The notes: generated from the sequence alone by a model not told the origin. A stretch of DNA of 17,223 nucleotides from SIG440 sp045532055 (GCA_045532055.1 JAZSFF010000011.1:1-17223), one strand, 5' to 3'; shown: positions 6,221-14,547, numbered from the stretch's first letter. Program-made: numbers and translations.

Positions 6221-7435
6221 CTAATTAAAATCTATAGGAAGTTCAACCGAGCTTTCTTTCTCCTCCGGTATTTGAGGTGTCTGAGTCACAGGCAGTTCCT
6301 CCTGAGTTTGCTGGGTATTATCCGTTGACTGAGGTCTCTGAGGTTTTTTTGTTGTACTTGTGCCTGAAGGTTTTGGTATTGTCCCTTGTTGTTCTGTGCT
6401 AGTGTGTTCTGACAACTCATCTGTTCCGGTGTTTTCCGGTTCTTCTTCAGGTTCCTCTTTTTGCCACGGCACCCATCTGGGTCCATTCACTTCGGTATCT
6501 TTCTCTGGCAAATAGTTTCCTATAAACGTTTTGGTTCTGTCAACAACTGCTGATATACCTTTTTCAATAGCCGGTCCAGTCAACCACAATGTTCCGCAAA
6601 TTAAAGCAACGCTAACCCAACGAATCAGGCTCACCGAATCTTTGTAACCTATTGACAGTCCTGGAGTTGCAACAATAACCTCAACAGCAAAGTCCCCTTG
6701 GGGACTTTCCTTTGTTGCAATATCAACCATAAACATTGCCTTGTCCTTATCTGACACATTTTTATCTAAAATAATTTCTGAAATTTTATCTTCTCCCAAG
6801 ACATCGCTCAATGCCTTGCTGCAAATTACAAAATAACTTTTCTTGTTCAGCTTTATAGATTCCGATACATGAGGGACTGTTTCACAATTTTCATCAAAAA
6901 CGCCCAATCGTGACACCGTCTTTTTCACAATTACTTCTGTTACTATCTCACCATTTTCGGCAAAGTACACTTTGGGAATTTCAATTTTTTCGGGAATATC
7001 GCCCGTTAATTTACGTATGCCATCCTTTTGTATCAAAAACACTGGTGCATCTCCCATATTAAAGACTTTAGCCACGTTATCTCTAATATATAAAGCAGAT
7101 ACATCCATATCAACAGTGTCATCCTGTGCTTCAAAGATGCGGCTGTTGATTGCAGAATTGGCAAACTCAAAAAAGCTACCGTGTTCCGCATCAAAATCCT
7201 CGCCAAAATACTCATGCATAAGTCCTGCAATCATATATGCAAGTTCAGCCCCTAAATCACCACTCTTTGTTCCGCTTATCAAGCCATAGAGATTTCTGCG
7301 GCCAAACTCCTTATTTTCCGCAAAAGTTCTCTCAGCATCAAGGTCATCTCCAAAGACACCGTTCAAATAGTAATTCTCTCTATTTAATTTTTCTGGATTG
7401 CCTGCATACGTGGCAACGTAACTCTTATATCTCAT
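6221..7435 (-). CDS. Membrane-anchored PP2C-fold protein, probable pseudophosphatase
   Basis: This 404-residue protein has a PP2C/PPM-like region (about 1-257), one membrane segment (about 268-292) and a charged tail rich in P, T, E and Q to the end. PP2C landmarks align in order, but with key residues changed. LNRENYYLNG (18-26) stands where NED is usual. LISGTKSGDLGAELA (52-66) stands where ADGMGG...GE is usual, so the metal aspartate is S54. FNMGDAPVFLIQKDGIRKLTGD (126-146) is the well-kept NVGDSR...LT-D strand. VICSKALSDVL (204-213) stands where CSDGL is usual, so the aspartate is K207. GDFAVEVIV keeps D248 but loses the following N. Loss of at least two metal aspartates argues against catalysis. 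The ATG at 7435 is chosen for GAGG 6 bases upstream. It lies just downstream of sigF but has its own promoter and terminator. The function is unknown; a binding or scaffold role in signalling is inferred. Confidence 0.75.
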   Translation of the reverse strand: MRYKSYVATYAGNPEKLNRENYYLNGVFGDDLDAERTFAENKEFGRRNLYGLISGTKSGDLGAELAYMIAGLMHEYFGEDFDAEHGSFFEFANSAINSRIFEAQDDTVDMDVSALYIRDNVAKVFNMGDAPVFLIQKDGIRKLTGDIPEKIEIPKVYFAENGEIVTEVIVKKTVSRLGVFDENCETVPHVSESIKLNKKSYFVICSKALSDVLGEDKISEIILDKNVSDKDKAMFMVDIATKESPQGDFAVEVIVATPGLSIGYKDSVSLIRWVSVALICGTLWLTGPAIEKGISAVVDRTKTFIGNYLPEKDTEVNGPRWVPWQKEEPEEEPENTGTDELSEHTSTEQQGTIPKPSGTSTTKKPQRPQSTDNTQQTQEELPVTQTPQIPEEKESSVELPIDFN

Positions 7436-7471
7436 ACAGCACCTCAAAGTACGCCATGTTAAAACACTCTA

Positions 7472-7500
7472 ATATTAACACACTACTGGCAAAACGTCAA
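7472..7500 (-). promoter_or_regulatory. Sigma-A-type promoter of the PP2C-like gene
   Basis: On the minus strand, TTGACG (7500-7495), a 17-base spacer and TAATAT (7477-7472) are present, with a TGT just before the -10 (extended -10). It lies in the 127-base gap after sigF. It suggests vegetative expression independent of the sporulation operon, although read-through from sigF is also possible because no clear terminator is seen in the gap. Confidence 0.75.
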
Positions 7501-7574
7501 GTGCTGGTGACCTAAAAACCACAAATTTACTATCTTCCGCAGGTTCACAGAAATCCTTTGATTTGCCCATATCA

Positions 7575-8321
7575 TCATCCGGTCTCTGTAGATATTTTTT
7601 CACGCATTGCAATCAAAACTTTTTTTTCGATACGAGAAACCTGAACTTGGGATATGCCCAAAAGTTCTGCGATTTGATTTTGGGTCTTCTGCTTAAAGTA
7701 TCTTAGTATAATTATTTTTCTTTCACGTTCATCAAAATCCTTAAGAAGTTCACGAATCAAAATTTTGTCCACTATCTCACTTTCATGATCCGTCTTGCTT
7801 TCCAGCTTGTCAATCAAGGTCTTGCCATCCTTTCCATCGTCACCCAATGGGGCATACAGAGATTCAGGCTTCACCCCTGCATCCAGAGCCATGGCAAGTT
7901 CTTCAGGGGTTACTCCTAATTTTTTCGCCAGTTCCTTTACCGATGGTTCGTTTTTTCCCTCCTTCCGCATTATTTCCTGCACACTCATGGCTTTCATTGC
8001 AAGTTCTTTCAGGCTTCTGCTAACCTTTATAATTCCGTCGTCTCTTATAAATCGCTTTATCTCCCCTATTATCATGGGCACGGCATATGTGGAAAATTTT
8101 ACATTAAATTCCATATCAAACTTTTGGATAGCCTTAATAAGTCCAATACATCCTATTTGAAAAAGATCCTCGGTTTCATGTCCCCGACCAACAAATCTCC
8201 TGACCACACTATGTACCAGTCCCATATTTTCTTCCACTATCTCATTCTGGGCACAGACGTCCCCGTTTTTTGCCCTTTGAATCAGAATTTCTATGTTTTC
8301 ATTATAGTTTTTTGCCTGCAC
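7575..8321 (-). CDS. sigF: Forespore sporulation sigma factor SigF (SpoIIAC)
   Basis: SigF directs early forespore transcription after asymmetric division. In 248 residues it shows region 2 (DLFQIGCIGLIKAIQKFD and FSTYAVPMIIGEIKRFIRDDG) and the VSRSLKELA segment. Region 3 follows, then region 4 ending with the helix-turn-helix LGISQVQVSRIEKKVL. These match SigF rather than SigG or SigE, and its place after spoIIAA and spoIIAB settles the assignment. The start is GTG at 8321, 6 bases after the spoIIAB stop, with AAGGGG about 10 bases upstream; the tight spacing suggests translational coupling. Its activity is held off by SpoIIAB until SpoIIAA is dephosphorylated. A spoVA gene, often next in line in Bacillus, is not present here. 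Confidence 0.97.
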   Translation of the reverse strand: MQAKNYNENIEILIQRAKNGDVCAQNEIVEENMGLVHSVVRRFVGRGHETEDLFQIGCIGLIKAIQKFDMEFNVKFSTYAVPMIIGEIKRFIRDDGIIKVSRSLKELAMKAMSVQEIMRKEGKNEPSVKELAKKLGVTPEELAMALDAGVKPESLYAPLGDDGKDGKTLIDKLESKTDHESEIVDKILIRELLKDFDERERKIIILRYFKQKTQNQIAELLGISQVQVSRIEKKVLIAMREKISTETG

Positions 8322-8327
8322 CTGCCG

Positions 8328-8747
8328 TCAACCCCTTATGCGTTTTTTCATGGTTACAACAGTTCCTTCCCCTGGTTGTGATTTGACAGATAATTCATCC
8401 ATAAACGTCTGCATAACCGTAAAGCCCATTCCGCTACGCTCACCGTCAGGCTGTGATGTATAAAGAGGTTGCATGGCTTGTCCTATATTTTCAATCCCAA
8501 CCCCAAAATCTGTGACCTCTATTTCAATCATTCCATCTATTATTTTGCAAACAACTTTGACAGTTCCTTTCATGTTTGCATATCCATGTACAATAGAATT
8601 GGTAACCGCCTCAGATACTGCAGTCTTTATGTCAGCCATATCCTCCACACTTAAATCAAGCTGCACCGAAAACGCCGCAACGGTTGCACGCACAAAAGAT
8701 TCATTGCAGCTTTTTGCAGGCACCTCAAGTTTCATATAATTTTCCAT
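8328..8747 (-). CDS. spoIIAB: Anti-sigma F factor / serine kinase SpoIIAB
   Basis: SpoIIAB binds and inhibits SigF and also phosphorylates SpoIIAA using ATP. The 139-residue product is a GHKL-type ATPase of the usual length. The N box is EAVTNSIVHGY, the G1 box is DFGVGI, the ATP-lid region follows with LYTSQPDGERSGMGFTVM (G2), and the last strand is EGTVVTMKKR. The N-terminal NESFVRATVAAF region matches the SigF-contacting part of Bacillus SpoIIAB. The ATG at 8747 has a strong AAGGAGG ribosome site, at a rather long spacing of about 14 bases. It lies between spoIIAA and sigF in the standard operon order. Confidence 0.97.
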   Translation of the reverse strand: MENYMKLEVPAKSCNESFVRATVAAFSVQLDLSVEDMADIKTAVSEAVTNSIVHGYANMKGTVKVVCKIIDGMIEIEVTDFGVGIENIGQAMQPLYTSQPDGERSGMGFTVMQTFMDELSVKSQPGEGTVVTMKKRIRG

Positions 8748-8783
8748 TTTAAAAACTCACTCCTCCTTGGTAATTTTTTAAGT

Positions 8784-9092
8784 TTAATGACTGCATTCCA
8801 GTATTTTCTTTAATCCTGAAATTTCAAGTATTTTGTCAACCTGAGGCTTTACACGGATAACCATAACCTTGCCTCCCCGTGCCTGAATTTGCTTATATCT
8901 GCCCGCAATCACACCTATGCCTGAACTGTCCATAAATGTCACCCTGTCAAAATCCAGCACAAGATTTATTATATTTTTTGACTCTATCTCCCTGTCCATC
9001 TGTTCTCTCAGTTCGGGAGCTGTATGATGGTCTATTTCACCCTCGATTTTCACCACCAATGTTGTTCCTATGACTTCCAAATTTGTGTCCAC
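8784..9092 (-). CDS. spoIIAA: Anti-sigma F factor antagonist SpoIIAA
   Basis: This STAS-domain protein, in its unphosphorylated form, binds SpoIIAB and frees SigF. In 102 residues it shows GEIDHHTAPELR and the phosphorylation loop FMDSSGIGVIAGRYKQI. The serine equivalent to Bacillus Ser58 is S56 in DSSG, so the site for SpoIIAB phosphorylation and SpoIIE dephosphorylation is intact. It is about 15 residues shorter at the C-terminus than the Bacillus protein. The start is GTG at 9092, with AGGAGG 7 bases upstream. It is the first gene of the spoIIA operon, with a SigH-like promoter about 50 bases further upstream. Confidence 0.96.
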   Translation of the reverse strand: MDTNLEVIGTTLVVKIEGEIDHHTAPELREQMDREIESKNIINLVLDFDRVTFMDSSGIGVIAGRYKQIQARGGKVMVIRVKPQVDKILEISGLKKILECSH

Positions 9093-9141
9093 TTCTTTTC
9101 CTCCTATTTGAAAAAACTTTAATCATTCTTTTCCATTTTTA

Positions 9142-9171
9142 CTCTTCAATGTTTTTACATATTTTTCCTTT
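9142..9171 (-). promoter_or_regulatory. Probable SigH promoter of the spoIIA operon
   Basis: On the minus strand, AAAGGAAAA (9171-9163), a 12-base spacer and ATTGAAGAG (9150-9142) fit the SigH pattern RnAGGAwww and RnnGAATww. The -35-like box matches fully; the -10-like box differs at two places. SigH transcribes spoIIA in Bacillus, so context supports the call. The surrounding DNA is purine-rich, which raises the chance of a fortuitous match. Confidence 0.55.
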
Positions 9172-9208
9172 TTCTTTTTGCTGAATCGTATTACAAAAAG
9201 GCACAAAA

Positions 9209-9242
9209 AAATACAGCCGACAATATTTGTCGACTGTATTTT
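9209..9242 (-). terminator. Intrinsic terminator of the aminoacyl-tRNA synthetase operon
   Basis: Arms 9209-9223 and 9228-9242 (15 bases, one mismatch) enclose a 4-base loop. On the minus strand the stem is followed by TTTTTTGTGC. It lies about 27 bases after the valS stop and about 40 bases before the spoIIA promoter, insulating the sporulation operon from the housekeeping operon. Confidence 0.9.
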
Positions 9243-9268
9243 GCAATTTTTCACAAAAGTTCTGATTT

Positions 9269-11896
9269 TTACTTCATTTTTTCAATGCTTTCAAGAACTT
9301 TTTCAAGCATTGCTTTATACTTTTCGCCCTTTTGACGTTCCTCTTCTACAACTGCTGCAGGCGCCTTATCGGTAAAGCCTTTGTTTGAAAGCTTGCCCTC
9401 AACACGCTTGATTTCGCCAAGGAGTTTTTCTTTTTCTTTGTTTAGGCGTTCAAGCTCTTTTTCTTTGTCCACAAGTTCATCAAGAGGTAAAAGAATTTCC
9501 GCCTTAGCATTTACAACAGATACTGCATTTTCAGGAATTCCTGATTTGTCATTTCTTATATCAACCTCTGACGCACTTGCCAGTTTTTCAAGGAATGCAG
9601 TAGCTTGCTTGAAAAGTTCCTCATATTCTGTCACAACAAAGAGTTTAACCTTCTTTGATGGCGGAACATTCATTTCATTCTTAACATTTCTCACACCCTT
9701 GATTGCGTCCATTATAACTGTCATTTCCTGTTCAGCATCCGCATTTACAAGATCCTGACAGAACTTAGGCCATTCTGAAACCATTATGCTTTCACCGTCA
9801 TGGGGAAGTGCCTGCCAGATTTCTTCTGTTATAAACGGCATAAATGGATGGAGGAGTTTGAGCGTGTTGGAAAGCACATAAGTAAGAACCTTTTGTGCTG
9901 TTTCGTTGCTGTCGCCTGTCTCACTGAATCTGGGTTTTACAAGTTCAATATACCAGTCACAGAACTCATCCCAGATGAAGTCATACAGCTTTTGCACCGC
10001 AATACCAAGCTCGTACTTGTCAAGGTTTTCCGTAACTTCACGAACAAGTTCATTATACTTATGAAGAATCCATTTGTCTTCAATATGAAGTTTATCCAGT
10101 TTAGGAAGCTCATTTTTGTCTATTGAGAGATTCATCATTACAAAACGTGATGCATTCCAGATTTTGTTTGCAAAGTTGCGGCTTGCCTCAACTCTTTCGA
10201 TATAAAATCTCATGTCATTGCCAGGTGAGTTGCCCGTTGCAAGTGTGAAACGAAGTGCATCCGCACCATATTTGTCAACAATCTCCAATGGGTCGATACC
10301 ATTGCCCAAAGACTTGGACATCTTCCTGCCTTGACTGTCACGAACAAGGCCATGGATGTATACATGCTTGAATGGTTCTTTGTTCATATGCTCAAGACCT
10401 GAGAAAATCATACGTGCAACCCAGAAGAAGATAATATCATATCCTGTAACCAAAACTGATGTGGGATAGAAATAATCAAGGTCTTCTGTCTTGTCGGGCC
10501 AACCAAGTGTCGAGAAAGGCCAAAGGGCAGAACTGAACCATGTATCCAGAACGTCGTCCTCCTGTTTCACCTTGCCTCCACATTTGGGGCATGTATCAAT
10601 ATCTGTTTTGGAAACAGTCATCTCTCCACAATCACTGCAGTAGAATGCAGGGATTCTGTGTCCCCACCAAAGCTGACGCGAGATACACCAGTCATGGACA
10701 TTTTCCATCCAGTTCATATATGTCTTTGAGAATCTGTCGGGAATGAATGCTACATCTCCATCTTGAACAACTTCGATGGCACGTTTTGCCAAAGGTTCCA
10801 TCTTAACAAACCACTGGTTTGATGTAAGAGGTTCAACAGTTGTTCCGCAACGGTAACACTGACCCACATTATGGTTGTGTTCTTCAATCTTCACAAGGAG
10901 TCCAAGGGCATCAAGGTCTTCAATAATTGCCTTCCTTGCTTCGTATCTGTCCATGCCCTGATACTTGCCGCCATATGCATTGATTGTTGCATCATCATTA
11001 AGTACTTTAATCTGTTCAAGGTTATGTCTCTGACCAACTTCAAAGTCATTGGGGTCATGAGCAGGTGTGATTTTTACACAACCTGTACCGAATTCTTTAT
11101 CAACATATTCGTCAGCAATAACAGGAATTTCTCTACCCACAAGTGGCAGCACAAGAGTTTTGCCAACCAAGTCCTTATATCTTTCGTCCTCAGGATTTAC
11201 TGCAACTGCTGTATCACCAAGAAGGGTCTCAGGGCGGGTAGTTGCGATTACAACATACTGTTCGCTGTCCTTAACCGGATATTTGATGTGCCAGAAGTTG
11301 CCTGCCTGCTCTGCATATTCAACCTCGGCGTCAGAGAGTGCTGTCATACAGCATGGACACCAGTTGATTATACGGTTGCCACGGTAAATAAGTCCCTTAT
11401 TGTAAAGGTTAACAAAAACCTCGCGAACAGCCTTTGAACAGCCCTCATCCATGGTAAATCTTTCACGTTCCCAGTCGCATGAACAACCCAGTTTTTTAAT
11501 CTGGTTGATTATACGGTTGCCAAACTTCTCTTTCCAGTCCCACACAAGTTTCAAGAATTCTTCTCTGCCAAGGTCATGACGTGTGAGTCCCTTTTCCTTG
11601 CGGAGGTTTTCCTCAACCTTAATCTGTGTTGCAATACCCGCATGGTCTGTACCAGGCACCCACAAAGCTGCATATCCCTGCATTCTCTTTGTTCTTATAA
11701 TGATATCCTGGAAAGTTTCATCAAGGGCATGACCCATATGAAGCTGACCTGTAACATTTGGAGGCGGAATTACTATGGTAAAGGGTTCTTTGTCTTTGTC
11801 CACCTTTGTGTGGAAATAACCCTTTTCAACCCAATTTTTGTATATACGATCCTCAACCGCCTTGGGGTCGTATACCTTTGACAATTCTTCAGCCAT
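9269..11896 (-). CDS. valS: Valyl-tRNA synthetase
   Basis: This enzyme charges tRNA(Val) in the cytoplasm. It is a class I synthetase of 875 residues. The HIGH-type motif is HMGH (53-56) after PPPNVTGQL. The editing domain (about 200-330) contains VIATTRPETLLGDTA, TPAHDPNDFEVG and a conserved GTGCVKITPAHD region. A zinc knuckle, YCSDCG...CPKCGG, lies near 419-441. GRKMSKSLGNGIDP puts the KMSKS motif at 525-529. The anticodon-binding domain follows, and a C-terminal coiled coil rich in K and E runs from about 805. The ATG at 11896 (MAEELSKVYDP) is chosen because AGGGAG lies about 10 bases upstream; the open frame extends 12 codons further without support. It is last in the synthetase run, 52 bases after tyrS, with no room for a T-box. 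Confidence 0.97.
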   Translation of the reverse strand: MAEELSKVYDPKAVEDRIYKNWVEKGYFHTKVDKDKEPFTIVIPPPNVTGQLHMGHALDETFQDIIIRTKRMQGYAALWVPGTDHAGIATQIKVEENLRKEKGLTRHDLGREEFLKLVWDWKEKFGNRIINQIKKLGCSCDWERERFTMDEGCSKAVREVFVNLYNKGLIYRGNRIINWCPCCMTALSDAEVEYAEQAGNFWHIKYPVKDSEQYVVIATTRPETLLGDTAVAVNPEDERYKDLVGKTLVLPLVGREIPVIADEYVDKEFGTGCVKITPAHDPNDFEVGQRHNLEQIKVLNDDATINAYGGKYQGMDRYEARKAIIEDLDALGLLVKIEEHNHNVGQCYRCGTTVEPLTSNQWFVKMEPLAKRAIEVVQDGDVAFIPDRFSKTYMNWMENVHDWCISRQLWWGHRIPAFYCSDCGEMTVSKTDIDTCPKCGGKVKQEDDVLDTWFSSALWPFSTLGWPDKTEDLDYFYPTSVLVTGYDIIFFWVARMIFSGLEHMNKEPFKHVYIHGLVRDSQGRKMSKSLGNGIDPLEIVDKYGADALRFTLATGNSPGNDMRFYIERVEASRNFANKIWNASRFVMMNLSIDKNELPKLDKLHIEDKWILHKYNELVREVTENLDKYELGIAVQKLYDFIWDEFCDWYIELVKPRFSETGDSNETAQKVLTYVLSNTLKLLHPFMPFITEEIWQALPHDGESIMVSEWPKFCQDLVNADAEQEMTVIMDAIKGVRNVKNEMNVPPSKKVKLFVVTEYEELFKQATAFLEKLASASEVDIRNDKSGIPENAVSVVNAKAEILLPLDELVDKEKELERLNKEKEKLLGEIKRVEGKLSNKGFTDKAPAAVVEEERQKGEKYKAMLEKVLESIEKMK

Positions 11897-11948
11897 TTTT
11901 AAACAGCTCCCTTCTTGAGTAAAACACATCAATCCGATGCATAATCAA

Positions 11949-13172
11949 TTACAAAACAATTTTTAAAAATACTTTCTTGCCCTTTTTAAGAACAATCTTT
12001 CCGTCATTAAATATTGACTTGTCAACAATGTACATTACATCGCCGATTTTGTTGCCGTCAATGCTGACACCACCCTGCTGAACCAGTCTGCGTGCCTCAC
12101 CTTTTGAGGGAGCAAGTCCGCTTTTAACCAGCAAATCAAGTATGTTTATACCATTTTCCGCATCCTCTGCCGCCATATCATATGTAGGCATGTTGGAGTC
12201 GTCAGCACCTGCACCGAATACCGCCTTTGCTGCCTGGTCAGCCTTGTTTGCTTCTTCTTCACCGTGAACCATCTTTGTCACTTCATAAGCAAGTCGTGAT
12301 TTAACTGCGTTAAGTTCTTGACCCTCCAGCTTTTCATACTCTGCAATTTCCTCCATGGGCACAAATGTAACCAGTTTGAGAAGTCTGATAACATCCTTGT
12401 CATCAACATTTCTCCAGTACTGATAGAATTCATATGGTGTAACCTTCTCAGGGTCAAGCCACAAAGCACCCTTTTCGGTCTTGCCCATCTTCTTGCCCTC
12501 GGAGGTTGTAAGAAGTGTGAAAGTCATGCCATATGCGTCCTTTGACTCTTTGCGACGGATAAGTTCTATACCGCCGATGATATTTGACCACTGGTCATCA
12601 CCGCCGAATTCCATTATACAGCCATAATCACGATTCAGCTTGTAAAAGTCATAGCTCTGCATAAGCATATAGTTGAATTCAAGGAAAGAAAGACCTCTTT
12701 CCATTCTGGTTTTAAAGCATTCTGCAGAAAGCATTCTGTTGACCGAAAAATGAACACCCACCTCACGGAGGAAGTCAACATAGTTAAGATCAAGAAGCCA
12801 GTCAGCGTTATTCACCATTATAGCTTTTCCGTCCGAAAAGTCAATGAACTTTGACATCTGTTCTTTGAATCTGTCCGCATTGTACTGGATAGTTTCCTTT
12901 GTTATCATGGGACGCATATCGGTCTTGCCTGTGGGATCGCCAACCATTGTGGTACCTCCGCCCAGAAGAATGATTGGTCTGTGGCCTGCATTCTGCATAT
13001 GTTTCATAACAACAAGCTGCATAAAGTGACCTATGTGCAAGCTGTCTGCCGTGGGGTCAAAGCCTATATAAAAGGTTATCTTTTCTTCTGCGAGGAGCTT
13101 TTTGATTTCTTCCTCATGTGTCATCTGGGCAATCAGCCCACGTTCTTTCAATACATCAAAAACATTGTTCAT
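11949..13172 (-). CDS. tyrS: Tyrosyl-tRNA synthetase
   Basis: This enzyme charges tRNA(Tyr). It is a class I synthetase of 407 residues. The HIGH motif is SLHIGH (46-49), followed by GGGTTMVGDPTGK. The tyrosine-binding region includes MQSYDFYKLN and FGGDDQWSNI. The KMSKS-type motif is KKMGKT (228-232), and a C-terminal S4 RNA-binding domain starts near residue 340 (LLVKSGLAPSKGEARRLVQQGGV). The ATG at 13172 (MNNVFDVLKERG) has AAGGA 7-8 bases upstream and lies 10 bases after the preceding stop; the longer frame to 13196 would overlap the upstream gene by 14 bases. It is probably translated from the same message as its neighbours. Confidence 0.97.
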   Translation of the reverse strand: MNNVFDVLKERGLIAQMTHEEEIKKLLAEEKITFYIGFDPTADSLHIGHFMQLVVMKHMQNAGHRPIILLGGGTTMVGDPTGKTDMRPMITKETIQYNADRFKEQMSKFIDFSDGKAIMVNNADWLLDLNYVDFLREVGVHFSVNRMLSAECFKTRMERGLSFLEFNYMLMQSYDFYKLNRDYGCIMEFGGDDQWSNIIGGIELIRRKESKDAYGMTFTLLTTSEGKKMGKTEKGALWLDPEKVTPYEFYQYWRNVDDKDVIRLLKLVTFVPMEEIAEYEKLEGQELNAVKSRLAYEVTKMVHGEEEANKADQAAKAVFGAGADDSNMPTYDMAAEDAENGINILDLLVKSGLAPSKGEARRLVQQGGVSIDGNKIGDVMYIVDKSIFNDGKIVLKKGKKVFLKIVL

Positions 13173-13182
13173 TTTCAATTCC

Positions 13183-14547
13183 TTAACCTTTCTCATCTAT
13201 TTTCATTGGATTTTTACTTAATTCTTTAAGTTCTTCAAGCAAGGCATCCACCGCTTCGCATTTAACAGCAAACTCTGCCTTTCCGTTTATGAATGCCCCA
13301 TACTCCTTGTCACCAACGGCAGCAAGACTTATAGTTTGCATTCCTGTCTGATTGTCAAAATATACATCAATCACTATATCCTTGGTGTTTTGCGGTGTGG
13401 TCATCAATTCACTGAAAATCTCCACATCCCTTAGTTTTTCAAGCACGGATTCAAACGCCACTTTGCTTGCCACCTTGCCGTTCACAAAAAATTGACCATT
13501 GTTCCCGTTGCGTCCTGAACTTGTTATAGCAAAATTTGTATCCTTTGTTCTGACTGTAACCTTGTATATATGTTCCATATCTGATTTCAGTATTCCTGGT
13601 TCCAGAATGTAAAATGGTTCGGTCTGCAAAAATTCAAGTTGTGAAGAATTTATAACAAAGACCCCATCCTGACCATTTTTTATGGCATGAACTTTGCCAC
13701 CAATATCTGTACCCAGATAGAGTGTCTCCTCTTTATCGCCCCAACGGAAATGAAGTACCGCTCTTGATTCTTTGTCAAGTCCATAATCTTCAAGATTCTC
13801 GGGGAAGTCATCCACGTACTGCGCAGCCACAATCTGCGAAATTTTCACCGCAATCTGTTGTTCAAACTTTTCATCATCTACCTGCTTTTCATAAGGGGAT
13901 TCCATCATGTATCTGTTTGACTTGCTGGCGGATATCTCTGCGGCAGTTTTGGTTCTAACGACAGTTTTTGTTTTGTCATAATCAGTAAAACTGTAATAAC
14001 TGATTTTTTCATCAATACTCTTCAGTTCTTCAAACACCAGTGCAACTCTAAAACTGTCAAGTTTGGTAATAAGAATGTCCCAGACAGATTTACGAACCGA
14101 ATATATCTCCTCGCTGTCATTCATCCTGACCGCACATATCCCATCATTGACACCCACAAACTTAAATCCGATTTCTGTACCATCTTTGAGTTTGAGTCCA
14201 AGACTTTGTACATTCGTCACTTCAAAGCCCTTGAGGTCTCTTTTTTTCAAAACACCCAAAGAAACTATCCTTGATGCACTGTTTACCACATCCTGAACCT
14301 TTTTCTGGTCCAGTACTGCAACACTATTATCCGCAACAGACCACACATTGTCTTCCTTAACCAACCTATATGCGTTTTCACCATCATTGACGCTGTATTC
14401 AACTATCTCAGACGGCATACAACTGAAAAGTTCTGTATTTTCTGTTTTTTTGTTATTCATATAGCCAACATAATATATTCCAAAGCAACCTGCAACAAGC
14501 AGCAGCAAAGCCAAAACCACTATCATTACTACTGTTTGTTTTTTCAT
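13183..14547 (-). CDS. DUF4340-family membrane-anchored protein
   Basis: This 454-residue protein has one N-terminal membrane segment (residues about 4-30, very hydrophobic, MKKQTVVMIVVLALLLL); the rest probably lies outside the membrane. The body looks like two or more repeats of a beta-rich unit. Each has a YRLVKEDNVWSV or YMMESPYEKQVD-type strand, a VNSASRIVSLG or KISQIVAAQYV helix and an LKDGTEIGFKFVG or LGTDIGGKVHAI element, with the recurring phrase ENLEDYGLD. This is the DUF4340 pattern. Family members often accompany gliding/ABC-2 (GldG-like) transporter genes, but none is present here. The ATG at 14547 is chosen for AGGAGG 7 bases upstream. It lies within a synthetase operon, 44 bases after aspS and 10 before tyrS. 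The molecular function is unknown. Confidence 0.82.
   Translation of the reverse strand: MKKQTVVMIVVLALLLLVAGCFGIYYVGYMNNKKTENTELFSCMPSEIVEYSVNDGENAYRLVKEDNVWSVADNSVAVLDQKKVQDVVNSASRIVSLGVLKKRDLKGFEVTNVQSLGLKLKDGTEIGFKFVGVNDGICAVRMNDSEEIYSVRKSVWDILITKLDSFRVALVFEELKSIDEKISYYSFTDYDKTKTVVRTKTAAEISASKSNRYMMESPYEKQVDDEKFEQQIAVKISQIVAAQYVDDFPENLEDYGLDKESRAVLHFRWGDKEETLYLGTDIGGKVHAIKNGQDGVFVINSSQLEFLQTEPFYILEPGILKSDMEHIYKVTVRTKDTNFAITSSGRNGNNGQFFVNGKVASKVAFESVLEKLRDVEIFSELMTTPQNTKDIVIDVYFDNQTGMQTISLAAVGDKEYGAFINGKAEFAVKCEAVDALLEELKELSKNPMKIDEKG

Noticed and set aside
7448..7574. SigF-dependent promoter or terminator between sigF and the PP2C-like gene
   Set aside because: No GYWTA/GGnrAnAnTw-like pair stood out, and the only hairpin seen (AAATC/GATTT) is weak and without a T run. 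A sigma-A-type pair explains the region better.
10871..11437. Plus-strand open frame of 188 codons opposite valS
   Set aside because: It is antisense to the conserved editing domain of ValRS; the cysteine- and phenylalanine-rich translation has no recognisable fold or family.
11897..11948. Possible T-box or other riboswitch leader before valS
   Set aside because: Only 52 bases separate tyrS and valS; no T-box sequence or antiterminator structure can fit.
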